Shown here: positions 1 through 5,973 of the stretch, piece after piece
How the letters are laid out: every line of letters starts with the position of its first letter
Position numbering within the stretch: position 1 is the stretch's first letter
DNA from: Chloroflexota bacterium
GTDB lineage: Bacteria > Chloroflexota > UBA11872 > VXOZ01
Direction of reading: 5' to 3'
NCBI GenBank assembly: GCA_009839775.1
Contig: VXOZ01000160.1
Location: 1-16,080, forward strand
DNA: 16,080 nucleotides
Made by a program: the position numbers and the translations under genes
Notes under the pieces: generated by a model
Database searches by the model: none
Told to the model about the DNA's origin: nothing
What the model saw: only the letters and a program-made list of their open reading frames with translations

Positions 1-600
1 GTCATAGATGCGCTGGAAGTTTACGCGGTTGGCAATCGCGAGATCACCAGTATTGTAGAGGTGCTCCAGGGCAATCTTGGCTTCATCCCAATTCCACCAC
101 GAACCGGGCGCGCGCTTCTCGGTGCGGAAGTCCGCTGGACGGGAGCCGCCCCGTTCCCGGACCGCCGCGAGCAGCCGCGCGATCAACTGCTGGTGATCCG
201 GCTGTGCCAGCCAGTTGCTGACCCACTTGTTTGCGCCGTGCCTATGTCCCCGCATGCGCGGCATGAAATGGGGATAGAGAGTCAGTGGGATAATACAGGC
301 GGCGTGCGCCCAGTACTCGAACAGGCGGCGGTTGTTGTCGGGCGACGTGCTGCCATCGTCGAAGAGTAGCTTGTCGAGCAGAGAAGTGTCGTAGGCGCCC
401 AGCCTGCTCCAGAGTGTGAGATATTGCGCCCGATTGACGACTTGGAGGGTGTCGATCTGCACCCAGCCCACACGCTCTATCGCCGCGTAGATATCTTCAG
501 TTCCCGGGCGCGTGACTTCACCCGGCGACCTGCCCAAGCCTTGGGCATGCAGCGCCAGCGTGAGCACGGCATAGAGCGGGTACGGTGATCGTGCGCTCAT
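1..600 (-). CDS. YcaQ-like winged-helix DNA glycosylase (partial, N-terminal 200 residues)
   Basis: The minus-strand frame is open from the ATG at 600 to the window edge and gives a protein beginning MSARSPYPLYAVLTLALHAQ. It matches the YcaQ/AlkX family (Pfam HTH_42) in order: GWVQIDTLQVVNRAQY (residues 45-60), LFEYWAHAACIIPL (about 94-107), the RPADFRT block and GSWWNWDEAKIALEHLY (about 146-162), and NFQRIYD at the edge. E. coli YcaQ has the same blocks at the same spacing. Family members unhook DNA interstrand crosslinks or remove alkylated bases; Q48-I-D50 is the QxD catalytic motif of the YcaQ branch (the AlkZ branch has QxQ). The usual length is about 400 residues, so roughly half lies outside. 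The ATG overlaps the TGA of the upstream dehydratase gene (ATGA, 597-600), which argues for co-transcription and coupled translation; no strong Shine-Dalgarno precedes it. Family assignment is firm; substrate is inferred. Confidence 0.88.
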   Translation of the reverse strand, partial: MSARSPYPLYAVLTLALHAQGLGRSPGEVTRPGTEDIYAAIERVGWVQIDTLQVVNRAQYLTLWSRLGAYDTSLLDKLLFDDGSTSPDNNRRLFEYWAHAACIIPLTLYPHFMPRMRGHRHGANKWVSNWLAQPDHQQLIARLLAAVRERGGSRPADFRTEKRAPGSWWNWDEAKIALEHLYNTGDLAIANRVNFQRIYD

Positions 601-2375
601 GGACGCGGCGTAGACTCGGTCTGTGGGCGAACCGTGACATCTGCCGGGGGGCCGTTTGTGGACGCCGTGTTTGTGGCGACGTCGGCGGCCTCGCGGGCGT
701 AGAGGGAAAGCACGCCCGCATCATGTCGCGGCGCAGGCGGTTGCCAGTGCGTGCGGCGTTCGGCCAGAATGCGGTCGATCTCCGCCGGGGGCTTGCGCTC
801 GCCGCGCACGCCCACGATATTCAGGGAGCGGGCAGGCACGTCGATCTCGATGAGGTCGTCCTTTTCCACCAGCGCAAGCGGGCCGCCCAGCGCCGCTTCG
901 GGCATAACGTGGCCGATGTTGGGGCCTTTCGCGGCGCCGGAGTAGCGCCCGTCGGTGATGATGGCGGTGCTCGCTTCCAGATCAGGCCGGGCCGAGATGA
1001 CGGTGGTGCAGAAGTACATCTCCGGCATGCCGGTGGAGCGGAGTCCTTCATAGCGGATGATCATGGCGTCGCCCGGCTTGATCTCATCGTTCTTCACACC
1101 GGCGATGGCGTCTTCCTCACAGTCGTAGGGCACCGCACGCCCAACCATCTGGTGGGTGCGCGGGTCGGCGGCCACGTGCTTCATCACCGCCCCTTCCGGC
1201 GCCAGGTTGCCGGTGAGCACGGCAATCGTGCCGCCGGTCTTGTAGGGTTGCTCGATGGGATGGAGCACTTCCTCCTTGCGGAGACCGTGGTTGTCCAGGT
1301 AGCCCCCGATCTCGTCGAACCAGCCGGACTCCTCTAGGTCTTCCAAGTTCTCGCCAATGGTCTTGCCCGTAACCGTAAGGCAGTCGAGGTAGAGGAATTC
1401 CTTCACCTCCTGCATGAGGGCCGGCACGCCGCCGCAGTACCAGATATACTCCACCGGATGGGTGCCATACGTCTTTACGTCGGTCAACACCGGGACTTTC
1501 CTGCCGATTTCGTCGAACTGCTGCGGGTGGATCTCGATGCCAACCTCTTGGGCGATGGCGGGCACGTGGAGCAGAAGATTGGTGGAGCCACCGACGGCGG
1601 CGTGGAGCACGAGGGCGTTGTGGAAGGCTTCCGGCGTCAGGATGTCGCGGGGACGGATATTTCGTTCCAGCAATGTCATCACTTGTTCACCGGCATCCCT
1701 GGCCATGCGAGTGAGTTCGCGGAGGGCCGCGGGGATCAGGGCGCTGCCAGGCAACGCCAGCCCCAACGCCTCCGAAATGACTTGATTGCTGCTGGCGGTG
1801 CCCATGAACTGGCAGGCGCCGGGCGTAGGGCAGGCGTGCTTCTGCTTGGCAATGAGCTCTTCCTCAGTTATTTGACCTTTGTCGCGCATAATGCCCAGCG
1901 GATACATGAGTTCGGACGACATGTTGCAGGGGCCGTTGGTCTGCGTGCCGCCGGGAATGTGGATGGCCGGGAGGTTCACGCGCGCCATCGCCATCAGGTG
2001 ACCGGGCACGGCCTTGTCGGCGGTGGAAATGCAGACCATGGCGTCATGGGGATGCGCCAGGGCGTGGATCTCCGTCATATAACTGATGATGTCCCGCGAG
2101 GGCAGACTAAAGCGCATGCCGGCATGAGCCTGCGCCACGCCGTCGCAAATGTCGGTGCAGTAGAACTCAGCCGGCTTGCCGCCGCACGTGTAGACGCCGA
2201 ACTTGGCCTGCTCGACCAAGTCACCGAGATGCACGCTGGAGGGGTGGGAGCAGCCTGTCACGCTCTCCACCAGCACCTGCGGTTTGCCCAAATCGTCAAC
2301 GGTCCAGTCCATGCCCATGCGCAGGGCGTCGCCCTGGCGGTTGAGGTCGCGTAATTCTTGACTCCGCAACGTCAT
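597..2375 (-). CDS. IlvD/Edd superfamily dehydratase (dihydroxy-acid or sugar-acid dehydratase)
   Basis: The 592-residue protein belongs to the family that dehydrates dihydroxy acids (IlvD, branched-chain amino acid synthesis), 6-phosphogluconate (Edd) or aldonic acids (YjhG/YagF, xylonate). Visible blocks are CDGVAQAHAGMRFSLPSRD (77-95), ADKAVPGHLMAMARVNLPAI (119-138), CPTPGACQFMGTASSNQVIS (182-201), HAAVGGSTNLLLHVPAIA (258-275), RYEGLRSTGMPEM (441-453) and ITDGRYSGAAKGPNIGHVMP (473-492, with the candidate catalytic serine S479). The CQF-GTA and GGSTNLLLHVPAIA wording is nearer to YjhG than to E. coli IlvD, so a sugar-acid substrate is more likely than an ilv role, and no ilv gene is nearby. 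C42 and C188 fit cluster-ligand positions, but the cysteine expected in the CDK motif is alanine (A119-D120-K121). The tail after about 550 is low-complexity (Thr, Pro, Ala). AGGGAGG at 2384-2390 lies 8 bases before the ATG and fixes the start. A possible -10 box (TACAAT on the minus strand, 2430-2435) has no clear -35. Confidence 0.9.
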   Translation of the reverse strand: MTLRSQELRDLNRQGDALRMGMDWTVDDLGKPQVLVESVTGCSHPSSVHLGDLVEQAKFGVYTCGGKPAEFYCTDICDGVAQAHAGMRFSLPSRDIISYMTEIHALAHPHDAMVCISTADKAVPGHLMAMARVNLPAIHIPGGTQTNGPCNMSSELMYPLGIMRDKGQITEEELIAKQKHACPTPGACQFMGTASSNQVISEALGLALPGSALIPAALRELTRMARDAGEQVMTLLERNIRPRDILTPEAFHNALVLHAAVGGSTNLLLHVPAIAQEVGIEIHPQQFDEIGRKVPVLTDVKTYGTHPVEYIWYCGGVPALMQEVKEFLYLDCLTVTGKTIGENLEDLEESGWFDEIGGYLDNHGLRKEEVLHPIEQPYKTGGTIAVLTGNLAPEGAVMKHVAADPRTHQMVGRAVPYDCEEDAIAGVKNDEIKPGDAMIIRYEGLRSTGMPEMYFCTTVISARPDLEASTAIITDGRYSGAAKGPNIGHVMPEAALGGPLALVEKDDLIEIDVPARSLNIVGVRGERKPPAEIDRILAERRTHWQPPAPRHDAGVLSLYAREAADVATNTASTNGPPADVTVRPQTESTPRP

Positions 2376-2514
2376 GCCCCAAACCTCCCTCGGTCACTTA
2401 TCGGGTTGTCCGCTGCCGGTTTGCCCTCTATTGTACAGAAGAACGGCGCAAGAATTCTGCCTCCATACGGTTGCCATTGTTTGGAATAACCGGTCATACC
2501 AAGTCGCACGGCTT

Positions 2515-2543
2515 TTGACACCGCTGCCAATTCCTGAGAATAT
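2515..2543 (+). promoter_or_regulatory. Candidate sigma70 promoter for the repeat coiled-coil gene
   Basis: A perfect -35 box, TTGACA (2515-2520), is followed after 17 bases by GAATAT (2538-2543). The TG at 2535-2536 makes an extended -10. Transcription would begin near 2550, giving a leader of about 47 bases before the ATG at 2597. The -10 hexamer matches consensus at only three positions, so activity is uncertain. Confidence 0.45.
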
Positions 2544-2596
2544 TCATAGTGAAGGGGCTAGAGAGCCAAGCGTCACACGCCCCCAGGAGGGCGCAC

Positions 2597-3016
2597 ATGG
2601 CAGTTGAAGCGGCAGGACAACCACCCGGCGCGAGCGAGTACGCCACCAAAGCCGACTTGGAAGCCGGTTTGGAACGTGTACAGCGGGCCACGAAAGCCGA
2701 CCTAGAAGTTGGCCTAGAGCGCTTGGAGCGTGCTACGAAAGCCGACCTGGAGGCTGGCCTAGAGCGCTTGGAACAATCCACGAAAGCCGATCTGGAAGCC
2801 GGCCTAACGGGCGTGCAACACGCTATAGAATTGCAGGCCGAAAGAATGCAAACCGAAATGGCAAACCTGCGCGCCGACATGGCACACTGGCGCGCTGACA
2901 TGGTTGAGCGGCACAACGCGCTTTCGCGGTGGGTAATCGGGTTCATCGTAGCGGTGATTGTCATGCTCGCTGCGCTGGGCGTATTTGATCGAATTGTGCC
3001 GCTCTTCATTTCCTAA
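2597..3016 (+). CDS. Small membrane-anchored coiled-coil protein with four 15-residue repeats
   Basis: This is a 139-residue protein. The start at 2597 is chosen over an upstream in-frame start at 2549 because AGGAGG (2585-2590) sits 6 bases before it. After a 15-residue lead come four tandem copies of (A/S)TKADLEAGLERLER (residues 16-75), then a charged helix (76-111; RADMAHWRADMVERHNALSR at its end) and one hydrophobic segment, WVIGFIVAVIVMLAALGVF (112-130), followed by DRIVPLFIS. The layout is a long amphipathic coiled coil tail-anchored in the membrane by its C-terminus. It resembles the widespread small bacterial proteins of DUF1640 type that repeat TKADL/LRADM motifs, whose role is not established. 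It has its own candidate promoter and a hairpin just after the stop, so it is probably monocistronic. No enzyme motif is seen; function unknown. A phage holin-accessory or membrane-scaffold role is possible but unsupported. Confidence 0.72.
   Translation: MAVEAAGQPPGASEYATKADLEAGLERVQRATKADLEVGLERLERATKADLEAGLERLEQSTKADLEAGLTGVQHAIELQAERMQTEMANLRADMAHWRADMVERHNALSRWVIGFIVAVIVMLAALGVFDRIVPLFIS
2642..2821 (+). repeat. Four in-frame 45-bp direct repeats
   Basis: Four consecutive 45-base units encode ATKADLEAGLERVQR, ATKADLEVGLERLER, ATKADLEAGLERLEQ and STKADLEAGLTGVQH. The copies differ mainly at third codon positions and in the last residues, so the array is old or under protein-level selection rather than a fresh slippage product. 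Copy number could vary between strains. Confidence 0.85.
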
Positions 3017-3020
3017 CCCC

Positions 3021-3040
3021 TCCCCGCGCCAATGCGGGGA
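3021..3040 (+). terminator. Hairpin immediately after the coiled-coil gene
   Basis: TCCCCGC (3021-3027) and GCGGGGA (3034-3040) are perfectly complementary around a 6-base loop, starting 5 bases after the stop codon. No T-run follows, so it may stabilise the mRNA end rather than act as a classical intrinsic terminator. Confidence 0.4.
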
Positions 3041-3131
3041 TCAGTCTCGGACTGCCCACTCTCACATTGCAGCTACGGTCAAACCCCATATCTTCTCCGA
3101 ACGGTGGCCCTGGCAAAGGTTAGGTTCTTGC

Positions 3132-3160
3132 CCTGCCGTGCAAAACCGGAGTACGGCAGG
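3132..3160 (+). promoter_or_regulatory. Perfect 8-bp inverted repeat upstream of the methyltransferase gene
   Basis: CCTGCCGT (3132-3139) and ACGGCAGG (3153-3160) are exact reverse complements separated by 13 bases, 55 bases before the ATG at 3215. Depending on where transcription begins this is either a dimeric-repressor operator or a leader hairpin. No strong promoter was recognised around it; TTACACT at 3171-3177 is a possible -10. Confidence 0.35.
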
Positions 3161-3214
3161 CATGCTTCCGTTTACACTGAGCGTGGCTCGTTGGACGGAG
3201 GATGAAGCACGCCC

Positions 3215-4363
3215 ATGAGTGCAACAACGGTGGTTGAGCTGATCCACGCGGCTATCGCGGAGAAGGGCCGCATTACCTTTGCCGAGTATATGGAGATTGC
3301 CCTCTACACGCCGGGCGTAGGGTATTACACTGCTCCTCGCCTGAGGGATGAGAATAGCGACTCCACAGCCCGTCATACCGACGCAAGCCGGAATCCAGAA
3401 GTCGCGTTACAAACCGGCCCGCCGCACGACTACTACACGGCGCCGCAACTGCATGCGGTCTTTGGTGCGTACCTCGCGCGGCATGTCGCACAGGTCTGGC
3501 GAGATCTTAGCGAGCCGGAGCACTTTGACGTGGTAGAGATGGGGGCGGGACGCGGTATCCTGGCGTGGGATGTTCTGAACGGTTTGCGCCAGGCCGCGCC
3601 GCAGTGTTGGGAGCGCACGCACTACCGGATGATCGAGCGCGGTGCCGGGCCGAATGCAGAGCAGCAGGAGGCGCTCGACGCGGTTGCCGCTCACCCCGTG
3701 GTCACAGCGCAAACACTCGCCGGGCCCGTAGTGGGCATGGTGCTCTCGAACGAACTGCTGGACGCGCTGCCGGTCCACCGGGTGCGCGTGAAGAACGGTG
3801 AGTTGCAGGAACTCTTCGTTACTGTGCGTGATGGAGCGTTTTGCGAGGAGTTTGGCGATCCTTCCTGCTCGGAGCTTGTACACTTTGCGGAGCGGCTGGG
3901 CCGTCCCCCGGAAGGCTGGCAGGGAGAAATTTGTCTCGCGGCTGTGGCGTGGTTGGAGACTGTGGCGCGCGCGCTGACCAAGGGCGCGGTGCTCACTATT
4001 GACTATGGCGCCACCTGGGGGGAACTGTGCAGCACACGCTGGGTCGGCGGCACACTTGCTTGCTATCACCGCCATCGCCTCAACAAGAACCCCTATGGCC
4101 GCATCGGTGAACAGGACATCACCGCCCACGTAAACTTCTCGGCGCTTATAGCGTATGGCGAAACGGTTGGCTTGACCACGGTTAGCATGCAATCTCAGGC
4201 GGAATATCTCGTCGGATTAGGCATCGGCGAAGAGTTGACTGCGCTCGCCAACCAGCCGGCCACCGCAGAAACGCAGCGTGCCAAGCGCGCTATCACCGAC
4301 CTCATCTGGCCCGACGGCCTCGGGGGGTTTCGCGTATTGGTGCAGAAGAAGGGCGAGGCATAG
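3215..4363 (+). CDS. SAM-dependent methyltransferase, MidA/NDUFAF7 family
   Basis: The 382-residue protein belongs to Methyltransf_28 (DUF185). The mitochondrial member NDUFAF7/MidA methylates an arginine of a complex I subunit; bacterial targets are largely unknown. Family landmarks are the N-terminal ITFAEYMEIALYTPGVGYY (about 20-38), YYTAPQLHAVFG (about 73-84), the SAM-binding VVEMGAGRGILAWDV (about 106-120), the signature SNELLDALPVHRVRV (about 178-192), LTIDYG, and GEQDITAHVNFSAL near the C-terminus. Between GYYTAP and DYYTAP the chain is about 20 residues longer than usual (about 42-72). That stretch coincides with a palindromic repeat in the DNA. GGAGGA (3197-3202) lies 12 bases before the ATG, a rather long spacing. 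The gene stands alone between noncoding gaps of about 200 and 160 bases, with no complex I gene nearby. Family assignment is firm; substrate is unknown. Confidence 0.9.
   Translation: MSATTVVELIHAAIAEKGRITFAEYMEIALYTPGVGYYTAPRLRDENSDSTARHTDASRNPEVALQTGPPHDYYTAPQLHAVFGAYLARHVAQVWRDLSEPEHFDVVEMGAGRGILAWDVLNGLRQAAPQCWERTHYRMIERGAGPNAEQQEALDAVAAHPVVTAQTLAGPVVGMVLSNELLDALPVHRVRVKNGELQELFVTVRDGAFCEEFGDPSCSELVHFAERLGRPPEGWQGEICLAAVAWLETVARALTKGAVLTIDYGATWGELCSTRWVGGTLACYHRHRLNKNPYGRIGEQDITAHVNFSALIAYGETVGLTTVSMQSQAEYLVGLGIGEELTALANQPATAETQRAKRAITDLIWPDGLGGFRVLVQKKGEA
3357..3405 (+). repeat. Short palindromic repeat of the VIPxQAGIQ type embedded in the methyltransferase gene
   Basis: The core at 3371-3398 reads VIPTQAGIQ in one forward frame and RHTDASRNPE in the methyltransferase frame. 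These are the characteristic frame readings of dispersed repeats in many bacteria that translate as VIPAQAGIQ or RHSRAGGNPE. GCGACT (3357-3362) and AGTCGC (3400-3405) are exact inverted arms flanking the core. The stretch lies exactly where the protein is longer than its family and keeps the frame open. No second copy was seen in this window. Confidence 0.6.
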
Positions 4364-4524
4364 TACGCTCAAAGGGAAGCACGCGAGTGAGACGGTAGAC
4401 ATTGCGGGTGCTGCGGAGCACGCCGTGTGATTGAATGAGAATTGATTTCGCGCAAGTTGAGTAAGATCTTGCGCCGCGTTTGGACATAGATGGCTCTTGA
4501 GGTCCTTAAGGGGGTAGAAGAGCA

Positions 4525-5817
4525 ATGGGAAAACTTGCCCTGACCGGCGGCACGCCGGTCGTCACCGAGCCGCTAGGTTCACAGTGGCCCGTGTACGATG
4601 AGCGCGACGAACGGGCGCTGTCGGACGTCTTGCAGAGCCGGGCCTGGACGCGCTCCAAATTCGACGGGGAAGAATCCTGGGCGTGGCGCTTCGAGGATGC
4701 ATTTGCCGCTTTTCAAGACGCGCGCCACGGCGTGGCCGTCGCCACGGGTTCGATTGGCATGGAGTTGGCGCTGAAGGCGGTGGGTGTCGAGCCCGGCGAC
4801 GAGGTCATCATACCGGCGGCGACGTGGATCACCGTAGCCACGGCAGTGATAGCCGTCGGCGCGGCGCCGGTGTTCGTGGACATCGATCCCGGTACCTACA
4901 ACATCGATGCCGGCAAGGTGGAAGCCGCCGTCACGTCCAAGACGCGGGCAGTCATGTGCGTGCACAACGGCGGCATGCCCGCGGACATGGACGCGCTGCG
5001 CGCACTGGCCGACAGACACGGGATTGCGCTTGTAGGCGATTGCGCGCATGCCCACGGCAGCCAGTGGCGGGGCCGCGGCGTGGGCGCTATCGAGGACGCC
5101 GGCGCTTTCAGCTTCCAGGGCAGCAAGGTGGTGGCCCTGGGAGAAGGCGGCATGGTGCTCACCGATAGCGATGAACTGCAAGAGCGCCTCTACGGCCTCC
5201 ACCATGTGAACGGCGCGAACGGGCGGCCCAAGCCGGCGCGGTCGCTGCCGGGCACGAACCTGCGCATGACGGAGTGGATCGGCGCTCTGGGTCTTGTGGC
5301 GCTGGAACGGCTGCCGGAGCAGGTCGCTGCCCGGCAGGCCAATGCCCGCTACCTCAGGCAAGGGCTTGCCGAAATCCCGGGCGTAGACGGCATCGCGTGG
5401 GACCCGCGGGTGACGCGCTGGAGCTTCTACATCTGGCACTGGCGCTTTCTGCCAGCGGGATTCGGAGAAGTGGGTCGGGACACATTTCTGGCGGCGCTGA
5501 AGGCCGAGGGCGTGCCGACGAGCACGGGCCAAACCGCACCACTCTACAAGAACGCCGCGCTCACCGAAATGGACTGCGGGCGCTCCAATTATCCCTTCAA
5601 CGCCTACGTGTATGGGAGAGAGATGGACTATGCCGGCTTCCAATGCCCCGAAACGGAGCGCATTTGCGCCACGGAAGCGCTGGCGTTCTCGCACACGTTG
5701 TTTCTGGGACCGCGGCAGCACATGGATCTCATTCTTGACGCAGTGCGCAAGATTCGGGAGAATGTCGCCGAACTCCATGCTTGGGAGCGAGCACACGCCA
5801 ACGATGCTTCCACGTGA
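4525..5817 (+). CDS. DegT/DnrJ/EryC1/StrS-family PLP aminotransferase (AHBA-synthase-like)
   Basis: The 430-residue protein is a fold-type I PLP enzyme of the DegT group, which transaminates keto-sugars or cyclitols, or makes 3-amino-5-hydroxybenzoate. It opens with KLALTGGTPVV; the cofactor phosphate-binding ATGSIGMELALKAVGV (73-88), PGDEVIIPAATWITVA, the pyridine-binding VGDCAHAHGSQW (D172) and SFQGSKVVALGEGGMV with Schiff-base lysine K201 are all present. SFQxxK followed by GEGG is nearer to AHBA synthases and glutamine:scyllo-inosose aminotransferases than to the SFHATK-type sugar-antigen enzymes. No sugar-nucleotide gene lies beside it, so the substrate cannot be named. Gaps of about 160 and 150 bases separate it from its neighbours. 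The Shine-Dalgarno is weak (purine-rich 4511-4522). A typical member is 370-430 residues, so it is full length. Confidence 0.9.
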   Translation: MGKLALTGGTPVVTEPLGSQWPVYDERDERALSDVLQSRAWTRSKFDGEESWAWRFEDAFAAFQDARHGVAVATGSIGMELALKAVGVEPGDEVIIPAATWITVATAVIAVGAAPVFVDIDPGTYNIDAGKVEAAVTSKTRAVMCVHNGGMPADMDALRALADRHGIALVGDCAHAHGSQWRGRGVGAIEDAGAFSFQGSKVVALGEGGMVLTDSDELQERLYGLHHVNGANGRPKPARSLPGTNLRMTEWIGALGLVALERLPEQVAARQANARYLRQGLAEIPGVDGIAWDPRVTRWSFYIWHWRFLPAGFGEVGRDTFLAALKAEGVPTSTGQTAPLYKNAALTEMDCGRSNYPFNAYVYGREMDYAGFQCPETERICATEALAFSHTLFLGPRQHMDLILDAVRKIRENVAELHAWERAHANDAST

Positions 5818-5962
5818 CAAAACACGGGTGCTTGGTGTAGTGTGTAGGACTTGGGCGGGTGCGCGGGATAGATTACGCCTGTTGCCCGGCCTCCGTGATC
5901 GGATTTCTATTCTCTTACCGTAGCGCATACTGTAGTATAGGTGTGCTCTGAACCAGCCATGT

Positions 5963-5968
5963 AGGTGA
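5963..5968 (+). promoter_or_regulatory. Ribosome binding site deciding a TTG start for topA
   Basis: AGGTGA (5963-5968) lies 5 bases before TTG at 5974, which would begin M-AKRKLIVVESPTKA as expected for topoisomerase I. The alternative GTG at 5965 lies inside this Shine-Dalgarno and has no site of its own. Confidence 0.6.
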
Positions 5969-5973
5969 CTAAA

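Noticed and set aside
585..1337. Long plus-strand open frame of 250 codons opposite the dehydratase gene
   Set aside because: It is antisense to a gene with unmistakable family motifs; its His/Arg/Gly-rich translation has no family features and reflects the high GC of the opposite codons.
4408..4421. GTGCT-GCGG-AGCAC hairpin between the methyltransferase and DegT genes
   Set aside because: A five-pair stem is expected by chance in GC-rich DNA, and there is no T-run or conserved context.
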